Shown piece by piece: positions 53,245 through 61,377 of a DNA stretch of 64,000 bases. The translations under genes were made by a program, and so were the position numbers. The notes under the pieces are model-generated. The model saw nothing but the letters and a program-made list of their open reading frames with translations, searched no databases and had not been told where the DNA came from. This DNA is from Gallionella straubiae (GTDB lineage: Bacteria; Pseudomonadota; Gammaproteobacteria; Burkholderiales; Gallionellaceae): positions 2,294,001-2,358,000 of the forward strand of contig NZ_CP194331.1 in assembly GCF_051257895.1 (NCBI RefSeq), in the 5' to 3' direction. Within the stretch, counting starts at the first letter, position 1; every line of letters starts with the position of its first letter.

Positions 53245-53377
53245 TCACCACGAAGAACACAGAGAACACGAAGATTTCTTGTGGGGCTGTGCGATGTTTG
53301 GCGATCCCGGCAAGGTGAATCGACCTTTGGAAATGATGCATTGTTTTTCTTCGCGATCTTCGTGCTCTTCGTGGTTC
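53245..53377. repeat. CACGAAG-type inverted repeat between lapB and pyrF
   Basis: CACCACGAAGAACACAGAG and CACGAAG on the left are mirrored by CTTCGCGATCTTCGTG and CTCTTCGTGGTT on the right. This is a common dispersed intergenic motif. It spans most of the 165-base gap. Confidence 0.55.
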
Positions 53378-53393
53378 AAATGAGGAATTTGGA

Positions 53394-54095
53394 ATGAACG
53401 ACCCGAAGATCATCATTGCGCTGGATTATCCCGCCGCCGCCCCGGCGCTTGCGCTGGCCGAGCGGCTGCAGCCTGCGCTGTGCCGCCTGAAAATCGGCAA
53501 GGAACTGTTCACCGCAGCCGGTCCGGCCTTGCTGGATCAACTCATGAAGCGCGGTTTCGAGATTTTTCTCGACCTGAAATTCCACGACATCCCCAACACT
53601 ACCGCGCAGGCCTGCAAGGCCGCGGCTGCTCTCGGAGTATGGATGGTCAACGTGCATGCGCTGGGCGGACGCAAGATGCTGGAGGCGGCGCGCGAGGCGG
53701 TGGACAGCAGCGCACATCGACCGAAGCTGATCGCCGTGACCATGCTCACCAGCATGGCGCAGGAAGACCTCACCGGCATTGGCATCAGCGCCACGCCCGC
53801 CGAGATGGTGCTGCGCCTCGCTGTGCTGGCGCGCGACAGCGGGCTGGACGGCGTGGTGTGTTCCGCGCAGGAGGCCGCGCTGCTGCGCAAACAGTGCGGC
53901 AAGGATTTCTGCCTGGTGACGCCGGGCATCCGTCCGGCGCAGGCGAGCCTCGACGACCAGTCGCGCGTGATGACGCCGTTGGCCGCGCTGCAGGCCGGTT
54001 CCAGCTATCTGGTGATCGGCCGCCCGATCACCAAGGCGGCAGACCCCTTGCAGGCGCTGCTCGACATCAACAAGGAAATCGGAGAAGCGATATGA
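53394..54095 (+). CDS. pyrF: Orotidine 5'-phosphate decarboxylase
   Basis: This 233-residue TIM-barrel enzyme makes UMP. The catalytic DLKFHDIPNT (Asp-x-Lys..Asp, about residues 60-69) and TPGIRPAQAS are intact. MNDPKIIIALDYP starts the protein. hldA follows after a 22-base gap, so the two may be co-transcribed. Confidence 0.96.
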   Translation: MNDPKIIIALDYPAAAPALALAERLQPALCRLKIGKELFTAAGPALLDQLMKRGFEIFLDLKFHDIPNTTAQACKAAAALGVWMVNVHALGGRKMLEAAREAVDSSAHRPKLIAVTMLTSMAQEDLTGIGISATPAEMVLRLAVLARDSGLDGVVCSAQEAALLRKQCGKDFCLVTPGIRPAQASLDDQSRVMTPLAALQAGSSYLVIGRPITKAADPLQALLDINKEIGEAI

Positions 54096-54117
54096 ATCAG
54101 AAAAGCGCAGGGCGGCT

Positions 54118-55062
54118 ATGACAGCGTTGCCCAAATTCGACGGCGCAAAAATCCTCGTAGTCGGCGACGTGATGCTGGACCGCTACTGGTTCGGCGACGT
54201 CAACCGCATCTCGCCGGAGGCGCCGGTGCCGGTACTCAAGGTCGAGCGCGTCGAGGAGCGTCCCGGCGGGGCGGCCAACGTGGCACGCAACATCGCCGCG
54301 CTCGGCGCGCAAATCACCCTGCTGTCGGTGGTCGGCGACGACGAGGCGGGTGCGTGCCTGGAGAAGCTGCTCAACCAGTACGGCAACCTCAGCGCGCTGC
54401 TGCACCGCGACAACACCATCTCAACCATCATCAAGCTGCGCGCCGTCGCGCGCCACCAGCAGCTGCTACGCATCGATTTCGAAACGCCGCCCAGCCACGA
54501 GGTGCTGAATGCGAAGCTGGCGGATTTCCGCATCAAGCTGCCGGGGGTGGACGTGGTGATCCTGTCCGACTACGGCAAGGGCGGGCTGGCGCATATCAGC
54601 GAGATGATCCGGTTGGCGCGCGCCGCGGGCAAGCCGGTGCTGGTCGATCCCAAGGGTGATGATTACGCGCGCTACCGCGGCGCGACGCTGCTCACGCCGA
54701 ACCGCAGCGAATTTCGCGAAGTGGCGGGGAGCTGGAAGACCGAGGCAGAGCTCAACGCGAAGGCGGAAAAGCTGCGCACCGAATTGCAGCTCGACGCGCT
54801 GCTGGTCACGCGCAGCGAGGACGGCATGAGCCTGTACCGCGCCAACGAGGCGCTGCACGAGCCGACGCAGACGCGCGAAGTGTTCGATGTCAGCGGCGCG
54901 GGTGACACCGTGATCGCCACGCTGGCGGTGATGCTGGCGAGTGGCGCGGATCTGCCCGATGCGGTGCGCATCGCCAACCGCGCGGCGGGCATCGTGGTCG
55001 GCAAGCTGGGCACGGCGGTGGTGTCGCGCGAAGAGATCATTAAAGACATGGGTGAAATGTGA
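54118..55062 (+). CDS. hldA: Heptose 7-phosphate kinase HldA (RfaE domain I)
   Basis: This 314-residue ribokinase-family enzyme phosphorylates D-glycero-D-manno-heptose 7-phosphate at C1 for LPS core synthesis. VGDVMLDRYWFGDVNRISPE, ERPGGAANVARNIAALG and the catalytic VFDVSGAGDTVIATLAV are present. It lacks the C-terminal nucleotidyltransferase domain of E. coli HldE, so this organism uses the split form and should have a separate hldC. The adenylyltransferase is not in the window. Its last codons run into a GTGAAA repeat. Confidence 0.94.
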   Translation: MTALPKFDGAKILVVGDVMLDRYWFGDVNRISPEAPVPVLKVERVEERPGGAANVARNIAALGAQITLLSVVGDDEAGACLEKLLNQYGNLSALLHRDNTISTIIKLRAVARHQQLLRIDFETPPSHEVLNAKLADFRIKLPGVDVVILSDYGKGGLAHISEMIRLARAAGKPVLVDPKGDDYARYRGATLLTPNRSEFREVAGSWKTEAELNAKAEKLRTELQLDALLVTRSEDGMSLYRANEALHEPTQTREVFDVSGAGDTVIATLAVMLASGADLPDAVRIANRAAGIVVGKLGTAVVSREEIIKDMGEM

Positions 55063-55142
55063 AAAGTGAAAGGTGAAATGCAGAAACCGCTTTTCGTTTC
55101 ACCTTTCACTTGAACTGCGTAGCGGCGAGTCACTTTTCACGG
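55055..55142. repeat. GTGAAA-type inverted repeat between hldA and hldD
   Basis: GTGAAATGTGAAAAGTGAAA and GGTGAAATG on the left are mirrored by TTTCACCTTTCACTTG and CACTTTTCACGG on the right. It is the same family as 19074-19198 in the isc operon and overlaps the hldA stop. Confidence 0.6.
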
Positions 55143-55158
55143 TTCTTAAGGAGTAAAT

Positions 55159-56157
55159 ATGTACTACATCGTCACCGGCGCTGCCGGGTTTATCGGTTCC
55201 AACCTCGTCAAGGCGCTCAACGAGCGCGGCGAGAACAACATCATCGCGGTGGACAACCTCAGGAACGCCGACAAGTTCAGGAATCTGGCCGATTGCGAGA
55301 TTGCCGACTACCTCGACAAGGAAGACTTCCTGAAGAAGCTGCAGGACGGCTTTTTCGACGGCTTGGTCAGGACGGTGCTGCATCAGGGCGCGTGCTCCAA
55401 CACCATGGAGACCGACGGCCGCTACATGATGGACAACAACTACCAGTACACGCTGGAGCTGCTGAACTACTGCCAGAACGAAGAGGTGCCGTTCCTGTAT
55501 GCCTCGTCCGCGTCGGTGTATGGCGGCGGCAAGGTGTTCAAGGAGAGCCGCGAATGCGAGGCGCCGCTGAACGTGTACGCCTATTCAAAGTTCCTCTTCG
55601 ACCAGATCGTGCGGCGCCGCTGGCACAAGCGCAACGCGCAGATCGTCGGCCTGCGCTACTTCAACGTGTACGGCCCGCGCGAGCAGCACAAGGGGCGCAT
55701 GGCCTCGGTCGCGTTCCACTTCTTCAATCAGTACCGCGCCGAGGGCAAGGTGAAGCTGTTCGAGGGCTGCGACGGCTACGCCAACGGCGGGCAGTTGCGC
55801 GACTTCATCTCGGTGGAAGACGTGGTCAAGGTGAACATGTACTTCCTCGACAATCCGCACAAATCAGGCATCTTCAATCTCGGCACCGGACAGGCGCAGA
55901 GCTTCAACGACGTGGCGGCAGCGACCATCAACGCGCTGCGCAACGCCGAAGGGAAGAATGCATTAAGCCTCGCCGAACTGCAGCAGCAAGGCCTGATCGA
56001 GTACACGCCGTTCCCCGAGGCCCTGCGCGGCAAATACCAGAGCTACACCCAGGCCGACATGACGGCGCTGCGCAACACCGGGTATGACCAGCCGTTCCTG
56101 ACGGTCGAGCAGGGCGTGGCGAGGTATGTGGGGCAGATGCTCAAGTCGGTTTCCTGA
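55159..56157 (+). CDS. hldD: ADP-heptose 6-epimerase HldD
   Basis: This 332-residue SDR-type epimerase converts ADP-D-glycero-D-manno-heptose to the L form. TGAAGFIGSNLVKALNERG is the NAD(P) loop; the catalytic Tyr-x-x-x-Lys is in YAYSKFLFDQIVR, with GLRYFNVYGPRE and the Ser-Ser-Ala-Ser loop. Length matches E. coli HldD (310) with small insertions. cysM follows after two bases. Confidence 0.96.
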   Translation: MYYIVTGAAGFIGSNLVKALNERGENNIIAVDNLRNADKFRNLADCEIADYLDKEDFLKKLQDGFFDGLVRTVLHQGACSNTMETDGRYMMDNNYQYTLELLNYCQNEEVPFLYASSASVYGGGKVFKESRECEAPLNVYAYSKFLFDQIVRRRWHKRNAQIVGLRYFNVYGPREQHKGRMASVAFHFFNQYRAEGKVKLFEGCDGYANGGQLRDFISVEDVVKVNMYFLDNPHKSGIFNLGTGQAQSFNDVAAATINALRNAEGKNALSLAELQQQGLIEYTPFPEALRGKYQSYTQADMTALRNTGYDQPFLTVEQGVARYVGQMLKSVS

Positions 56158-56159
56158 AT

Positions 56160-57047
56160 ATGTATTCGTCCATAGAGAACTTCGTCGGCAACACGCCGCT
56201 GGTTCGGCTCAAGCGCATTCCCGGCGCTACCTCGAACGTCATCCTCGCCAAGCTCGAAGGCAACAATCCCGCCGGCTCGGTGAAGGATCGCCCCGCGCTG
56301 TCGATGATCATGCGCGCCGAAGCGCGCGGCGACATCAAGCCGGGCGACACGCTGATCGAGGCGACCAGCGGCAACACCGGCATCGCGCTGGCGATGGCGG
56401 CGGCGGTGCGCGGCTACAAGATGATCCTGGTGATGCCGGACAATCAGAGCGCGGAACGCCGCCAGACCATGCATGCCTTCGGCGCGGAGCTGGTGCTGAC
56501 GCCGAAAGAGGGCAGCATGGAACTGGCGCGCGACACGGCAGAAAGGCTGCGCACCGAAGGGCGCGGCATCATCCTCGATCAGTTCGCCAATCCCGACAAC
56601 CCGCTGGCGCATTACGAAGGCACCGCGCCGGAAATCTGGCGCGACACGCAAGGGCAACTCACGCACTTCGTCAGCAGCATGGGCACCACCGGCACCATCA
56701 TGGGCTGCTCGCGCTACTTCAAGGAAAAAAATCCCAACATCCGGATCATCGGCGTGCAGCCCGAAGAAGGAGCGCAGATTCCCGGCATCCGCAAATGGCC
56801 GCCGGCCTACCTGCCGAAAATCTACGACGGCAGGAACGTGGACAGCCTGGAATACGTGAACCAGCAGGACGCAGAGGAAATGACGCGCCGCCTGGCGCGC
56901 GAGGAAGGCATCTTCTGCGGCATCTCCTCCGGCGGCGCACTCGCCGTGGCGCTGCGCATCTCGGAGCGGGTCGAGAACGCGACCATCGCGTTCATCGTGT
57001 GCGACCGGGGGGATCGCTACCTTTCTACGGGAGTGTTTCCGGCGTGA
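56160..57047 (+). CDS. cysM: Cysteine synthase B CysM
   Basis: This 295-residue PLP enzyme makes cysteine (or S-sulfocysteine) from O-acetylserine. The PLP lysine is in NPAGSVKDRPALSMI; ATSGNTGIALAMAAA binds phosphate and substrate; GTTGTIMGCSRYFKE and GISSGGALAVAL are typical. CysM rather than CysK is suggested by length and by the short C-terminus. CysE, which supplies its substrate, is at 16530. Confidence 0.93.
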   Translation: MYSSIENFVGNTPLVRLKRIPGATSNVILAKLEGNNPAGSVKDRPALSMIMRAEARGDIKPGDTLIEATSGNTGIALAMAAAVRGYKMILVMPDNQSAERRQTMHAFGAELVLTPKEGSMELARDTAERLRTEGRGIILDQFANPDNPLAHYEGTAPEIWRDTQGQLTHFVSSMGTTGTIMGCSRYFKEKNPNIRIIGVQPEEGAQIPGIRKWPPAYLPKIYDGRNVDSLEYVNQQDAEEMTRRLAREEGIFCGISSGGALAVALRISERVENATIAFIVCDRGDRYLSTGVFPA

Positions 57048-57080
57048 TTCAGCCTTTAACTCATTTTATTTCGCCAAATC

Positions 57081-57107
57081 AAAAAACCCGCCAATTGGCG
57101 GGTTTTT
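57081..57107. terminator. Bidirectional terminator
   Basis: AAAAAACCCGCCAATTGGCG followed by GGTTTTT is a near-perfect palindrome flanked by A and T runs, serving cysM (plus) and the outer-membrane barrel gene (minus). Confidence 0.9.
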
Positions 57108-57138
57108 GTTACTGCAACCAACAATGTTCAAAATAACA

Positions 57139-57780
57139 TCAGAACTTATATGCTACCCCCAGCGACAAAACACTGATGTTGCCAGTGCCAGTCACTCCAG
57201 TGTTGTACCTATCCCAATCACCACGTACTGCAAAATTCTTGGATATGTCGTATTTGATGCCAAGGCCGTAGGTTAAGTCGGTTTTTGATTTGCTTGCGCC
57301 CAAAGTGGCTGTGCCGATGCCAGCCAAGGTCACTGCGGCGTTAGCATTGGAACGAACAGATGCAACACCCAATTTACCGATTGCTGAGAAAGAATTACCA
57401 AAGGGTAGTATACCGACAGCGCTAATATTCCATGCCTCTGCTTTATCAGTTTCAGTCGCTGTACCTGCCACGCCACCAACTGTACCAGTTGCCGAATATG
57501 AAATTTTCCCTAAGTCGATGTAGCCGCCCTCTACGGCAAAATTTTGGTTGATTTGATAGCCTGCTTGTAACTTGAATGCCGTAGGGTTGTTGCTTGCAGT
57601 TGAAACTACGCCGACTGCACCCGCATTTGTTAGTGCCGCATCAGTGGCAGCTTGTGGATAGCTAACTCGTGTCTGCCCAACTGATCCCAGCACATAAAAC
57701 CCTTCATCTGTCGCCAGTGCAACACCCGAAACCGTTGCCATCGTTGCTGCAACACACAAACCTGCAAGTACCTTTTTCAT
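57139..57780 (-). CDS. Small outer-membrane beta-barrel protein
   Basis: This 213-residue protein has a signal peptide (MKKVLAGLCVAATMATVSGV, cleaved near ALA) and then alternating hydrophobic strands ending in VLSLGVAYKF, the terminal aromatic that outer-membrane barrels carry. Size suggests eight strands of the OmpA-N or OmpW/porin-like type. The start at 57780 follows AAGGAAA. It is divergent from the XRE regulator gene, with palindromes between. GC content is low for the window, so it may be transferred. Confidence 0.82.
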   Translation of the reverse strand: MKKVLAGLCVAATMATVSGVALATDEGFYVLGSVGQTRVSYPQAATDAALTNAGAVGVVSTASNNPTAFKLQAGYQINQNFAVEGGYIDLGKISYSATGTVGGVAGTATETDKAEAWNISAVGILPFGNSFSAIGKLGVASVRSNANAAVTLAGIGTATLGASKSKTDLTYGLGIKYDISKNFAVRGDWDRYNTGVTGTGNISVLSLGVAYKF

Positions 57781-57887
57781 GGTTATTTCCTTTTTTCGTA
57801 GTTGTATGAGCCACATAAAATACGCAAATCGTAAGTTTGCGGCGCGATATTACGGTTAACGTAAATTAAGAGTCAATATATCTTTCG

Positions 57888-57924
57888 GTCTATATATTTC
57901 GGCCTAGTCATATAGGCCATAGAC
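57888..57924. promoter_or_regulatory. Nested palindromic operator before the XRE gene
   Basis: GTCTAT (57888-57893) and ATAGAC (57919-57924) enclose GGCCTA (57901-57906) and TAGGCC (57913-57918). Two further inverted repeats, CGCAAA..TTTGCG and TTACGGTTAACGTAA, lie closer to the barrel gene. This arrangement suggests operator sites for the divergent pair, possibly bound by the XRE protein. Confidence 0.5.
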
Positions 57925-57933
57925 TCCAAGCCT

Positions 57934-58287
57934 ATGAATTTAGGCGAAACAATCAAAAATCTCAGGATTGCGCGACACTGGACGCAGGACGAACTTGCGT
58001 ATCGAGCCAAGATAACTGCTGCAAATATTTCGCGTATCGAAACAGGAAAACATGGGCCAAGCACGCAGCTTCTTGAATCGCTAGCTTCCGTTTTTGGTAT
58101 GAAAATGTATCAGTTGGTCGCGCTTGCGGAAGGTGAAAAACTTCCTGTCGCTTCGCCGGAATACGACTTCACCGAGCAGGCGTTGCTTCAGAATTTCCGC
58201 TCAATGACGCCGAAAGAACAAGAATTGTTCATGGCCATGGGCGAGCGTTTGGCCGAGCTGGGAGGAACGCCCCAGAAGCTGCCCTAA
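57934..58287 (+). CDS. XRE-family HTH regulator
   Basis: This 117-residue protein has a Cro/CI-type helix-turn-helix in its first half (LGETIKNLRIARHWTQDELA then ISRIETGKHGPSTQLLESLA), followed by a C-terminal region with LFMAMGERLAEL that may dimerise. The start at 57934 lacks a strong ribosome binding site and is close to the nested palindrome, so it may be autoregulated. Its TAA stop is the first bases of the long-hairpin repeat copy 2. Confidence 0.85.
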   Translation: MNLGETIKNLRIARHWTQDELAYRAKITAANISRIETGKHGPSTQLLESLASVFGMKMYQLVALAEGEKLPVASPEYDFTEQALLQNFRSMTPKEQELFMAMGERLAELGGTPQKLP

Positions 58288-58405
58288 AAATTCGCGAGGA
58301 GGGATGGATGCAAGGCGCACGGAACGCAGCAACCGGAATGTACTAAAGGTACATGAGGATTGCGAGTACCGCGCAACGCCGCAGACGCCCTCCGCAGCAA
58401 TTTTT
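58286..58405. repeat. Long-hairpin dispersed repeat, copy 2
   Basis: This is a 120-base imperfect inverted repeat with ends AAAAATT..AATTTTT and inner arms GGAGGG/CCCTCC and GGCG/CGCC. Core CAAGGCGCACGGAACGCAG and CCGCGCAACGCCGC match the copies at 4627 and 43332. The apex is ATGTAC TAAAG GTACAT. It lies between two convergent genes: the XRE stop TAA begins at its left edge and the amiC stop at its right edge. Confidence 0.78.
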
Positions 58406-59741
58406 AAAACTCCGCCTGCGCGAACTTCGGTTTCGATAGTGCGGGGTTTTGTGCGAAGTAGCGCTTCACGCCGCCGAGGATCGCGCTTGCGAGTTTCCCT
58501 TGGTAGCCCTCGTCGTTCAGGCGGCTCTCTTCGCTGGGGTTGCTGATGAAGGCAGTCTCGACCAAGATCGAGGGGATGTCCGGCGATTTCAGCACGGCGA
58601 AGCCGGCCTGCTCGACTTCGCCGCGGTGCAGGTCGTTGATTCCGCCCAGTTCGCCCAGCACATGCTTGGCCAGTTTCATGCTGTCGTTGATGGTGGCGGT
58701 CTGCGACAGGTCGAGCAGGGTGCGCGCGAGGTAGGGGTCTTTCACCGCGATGTTCACGCCGCCGATCAGGTCGGCCTCGTTTTCCTTCTTCGCCAGCCAG
58801 CGCGCCGCGGCGCTGGTTGCGCCGTGTTCGGAGAGCGCGAACACCGACGAGCCGCGCGCGGTCTTCTTGATGAAGGCGTCGGCGTGGATGGAGATGAACA
58901 GGTCGGCGTTCACCCGGCGCGCCTTCGCGATGCGCGCACCGAGCGGGATGAAGTAGTCGCCGTCGCGGATCAGCACGCCGCGCATGTTCGGCGTTTCTTC
59001 GACCAGCTTCTTCACCTTGCGCGCAATCGCCAGCGTGACATTCTTTTCGCGCGAGCCTTTCCGGCCGATCGCGCCCGGATCTTCGCCACCGTGTCCGGCA
59101 TCGATGGCGACGATCAGGGTGCGCGCGCGCAACTCGGGGATATTTTTTGGCGGTGCGGCTTGCGCATCGGCTTTGCCGATGGCCGGCTTTGCAGCCGGCT
59201 CGGGCTTCTCCTCGGCGAACGATGCGATCGAGTCGGGTGGCTCTTTCGCGGATTCTGCGGCTGCGGGCGCGCTGGCGGCTTCCGGGGCGAGAGGCTGGGG
59301 CTGTTCGAGCAGGGCCATCAGCGGGTCGGCTGGCTGGGCGGGGTACACGTCCAGCACCAGGCGGTAGCCGTATTCGCCGACCGGCTTGAGGACGAAGAGC
59401 TGCGGCTTGGCCTCGCCCTTCAGGTCGAGGACGAGGCGCACCACGCCGGGCTTGAAACGCCCGACGCGCACGCTCTTTATGTAGGGGTCGTCTGCGCCGA
59501 TCAGCCTGGTCAATTCGTTGAGCGCGCCGTCGGGTTCGACGTCTTCCAGATCGATGACCAGCCGCTCCGGGTTGCTCATGGTGAACATGTTGTGGCGGAT
59601 GGCCTGTTTCGATTCGAGCGTCAGGCGCGTGTAGTCCTGCGCCGGCCAGACGCGCGCCGAGCCAACGGCGATGGCGGCGTGCGCCTGCGGCAGCCAGCAG
59701 AAGAACAGGATTGTTGCGAGTCTTACAACTGCCTTAAGCAT
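58404..59741 (-). CDS. amiC: N-acetylmuramoyl-L-alanine amidase AmiC
   Basis: This 445-residue exported cell-division amidase has a signal peptide, an AMIN domain (about 25-130; ARVWPAQDYTRLTLESKQAI), a Pro/Ala linker and an Amidase_3 domain from about 207. Zinc ligands appear in IDAGHGGEDPGAIG, LFISIHADAF and, with the catalytic Glu, ILVETAFISNPSEE. It overlaps tsaE by 19 bases, and its stop is at the edge of the long-hairpin repeat. Confidence 0.94.
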   Translation of the reverse strand: MLKAVVRLATILFFCWLPQAHAAIAVGSARVWPAQDYTRLTLESKQAIRHNMFTMSNPERLVIDLEDVEPDGALNELTRLIGADDPYIKSVRVGRFKPGVVRLVLDLKGEAKPQLFVLKPVGEYGYRLVLDVYPAQPADPLMALLEQPQPLAPEAASAPAAAESAKEPPDSIASFAEEKPEPAAKPAIGKADAQAAPPKNIPELRARTLIVAIDAGHGGEDPGAIGRKGSREKNVTLAIARKVKKLVEETPNMRGVLIRDGDYFIPLGARIAKARRVNADLFISIHADAFIKKTARGSSVFALSEHGATSAAARWLAKKENEADLIGGVNIAVKDPYLARTLLDLSQTATINDSMKLAKHVLGELGGINDLHRGEVEQAGFAVLKSPDIPSILVETAFISNPSEESRLNDEGYQGKLASAILGGVKRYFAQNPALSKPKFAQAEF

Positions 59742-60250
59742 TGCCTGCCCATTTCCGTATTGGCCTGGATTTCCGCGTTGCGGCCATGCGCCAGGATTTC
59801 AAACCCGATTTCCACATCGGCCTGCGGGATCAGCCCTTGCGCCTTTTCCGGCCATTCGATGAAGAAGATGTTGTTTCCGTCGAACTCGTCGCGGAAGCCG
59901 GCCGCTTCCCATTCCTCCTCGTCGTGCAGGCGGTACAGGTCGAAGTGGCGCAAGTCTAATCCGCCAGCCCGGTAGGGTTCAAGCAGCGTGTAGGTGGGGC
60001 TCTTCACCCGGCCGGTATAGCCCAGCGCATTCAGCACGCCGCGCACCAGCGTGGTCTTGCCCGCGCCGAGGTCGCCGTGCAGGTAGATCACCATGCCGGG
60101 CTTGAGCCGCGCGGCGAGGCGTTGCGCCAGCGCGAGGGTCGCGTTTTCATCGGGGAGGAAGAATGAAAGATTCGCGCAGCGGTCGTTCGTCCCCTCTCCC
60201 GCTTGCGGGAGAGGGTTAGGGAGAGGGGCGGGCATGGCGGATTCCATCAT
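59723..60250 (-). CDS. tsaE: tRNA t6A biosynthesis ATPase TsaE
   Basis: This 175-residue ATPase works with TsaB/TsaD to make t6A at tRNA position 37. The P-loop HGDLGAGKTTLVRGVL, the SPTYTLLEPY switch and HFDLYRL..EEWEAAGF are typical. The N-terminal PLPNPLPQAGEG is encoded by a dispersed repeat (60191-60230); no other start lies downstream before the P-loop, so the repeat now supplies the start region. ATG 60250 was chosen, 60235 is an alternative, and neither has a good site. Its promoter region faces queG. Confidence 0.9.
   Translation of the reverse strand: MMESAMPAPLPNPLPQAGEGTNDRCANLSFFLPDENATLALAQRLAARLKPGMVIYLHGDLGAGKTTLVRGVLNALGYTGRVKSPTYTLLEPYRAGGLDLRHFDLYRLHDEEEWEAAGFRDEFDGNNIFFIEWPEKAQGLIPQADVEIGFEILAHGRNAEIQANTEMGRQCLRQL
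60191..60230. repeat. CCCTCTCCCGC..GCGGGAGAGGG repeat inside tsaE
   Basis: A 9-base stem CTCTCCCGC/GCGGGAGAG followed by GGTTAGGGAGAGGGGCG is the widespread repeat that reads PLPNPLPQAGEG when translated on the minus strand. It lies within the 5' end of tsaE. Confidence 0.7.
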
Positions 60251-60303
60251 CAGGAATGGCATCCCTGGCGTACCCGCATGCTGATTCGGCTATCATCCGG
60301 ACT

Positions 60304-61377
60304 ATGCAAAACGGAGTTCCTCAATCGATCGATTACGACGCGCTTGCCGCGCAGATACGCGCATGGGCTCATGAGCTCGGCTTCCAGGCCGTGGGCATCA
60401 GCGACACCGATCTTTCGGCGGCGGAGGCCGGCCTGCTGGAATGGCTCGCGCTCGGCATGCACGGCGAGATGGATTATATGGCAAAACATGGCAGCAAACG
60501 CAGCCGCCCGGCGGAACTGCTGCCCGGCACCTTGCGGGTGATTTCGCTGCGCATGAACTACATGCCGCCCGGCGCACGCGACAGCTGGCAGGTGCTCGCA
60601 GAAGGCGAACGCGCCTTCATCTCGCGCTATGCGCTGGGGCGCGATTACCACAAGGTGGTGCGCAACCGCCTGGCGAAGCTGGCCGAGAAAATCCGCACCG
60701 AAGTGGCGGAATTCGACGGGCGCGTCTTCACCGACAGCGCGCCGGTCATGGAAAAGGAGTTGGCACGCAAGGCCGGCATAGGATGGCGCGGCAAGCACTC
60801 CCTGCTGCTGTCGCGCGAACACGGCTCGCGGTTCTTCCTCGGCGAGATTTACGTGAACCTGCCGCTGCCGGCCGACGAGCCGCAGCGGGAGCATTGTGGA
60901 ACCTGCACGCGCTGCATCGACATCTGCCCGACGCAGGCCATCGTCGCGCCGTACCGCGTCGATGCGCGCCGCTGCATTTCCTACCTGACCATCGAGCTCA
61001 AGGGTAGCATCCCCGTCGAGTTGCGCCCGCTGATCGGCAACCGCATCTACGGCTGCGACGACTGCCAGTTGGTGTGTCCGTGGAACAAGTTTGCGCAGGC
61101 CAGCGCCGAGCCGGATTTCGCGGTGCGCCACGGGTTGGACGACGTGGGATTAATCGAGTTGTTCACGTGGGACGAGGCCGAATTCGACCGCAAGCTGGCC
61201 GGTACCGCGATCTATCGCATCGGCCACGAGCAGTGGCTGCGCAACATCGCCGTGGCTTTGGGGAATACGCCGCAGAGTGCCGCCGTGATTGCAGCCTTGC
61301 AGTCGCGCGCGGCGCATCCTTCGGAGATGGTGCGCGAACATGTGACTTGGGCGTTGGCGCGCCAGCTCAATAAATAA
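60304..61377 (+). CDS. queG: Epoxyqueuosine reductase QueG
   Basis: This 357-residue Fe-S and B12 enzyme catalyses the last step of queuosine synthesis. Two ferredoxin-type cluster motifs are present: CGTCTRCIDICPTQAI and CDDCQLVCPWNK. DSAPVMEKELARKAGIGWRG is the cobalamin-binding region. The start at 60304 (MQNGVPQSIDYD) is chosen over the frame to 60256. Like NrdJ it needs cobalamin, so this organism makes or imports B12. Confidence 0.95.
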   Translation: MQNGVPQSIDYDALAAQIRAWAHELGFQAVGISDTDLSAAEAGLLEWLALGMHGEMDYMAKHGSKRSRPAELLPGTLRVISLRMNYMPPGARDSWQVLAEGERAFISRYALGRDYHKVVRNRLAKLAEKIRTEVAEFDGRVFTDSAPVMEKELARKAGIGWRGKHSLLLSREHGSRFFLGEIYVNLPLPADEPQREHCGTCTRCIDICPTQAIVAPYRVDARRCISYLTIELKGSIPVELRPLIGNRIYGCDDCQLVCPWNKFAQASAEPDFAVRHGLDDVGLIELFTWDEAEFDRKLAGTAIYRIGHEQWLRNIAVALGNTPQSAAVIAALQSRAAHPSEMVREHVTWALARQLNK

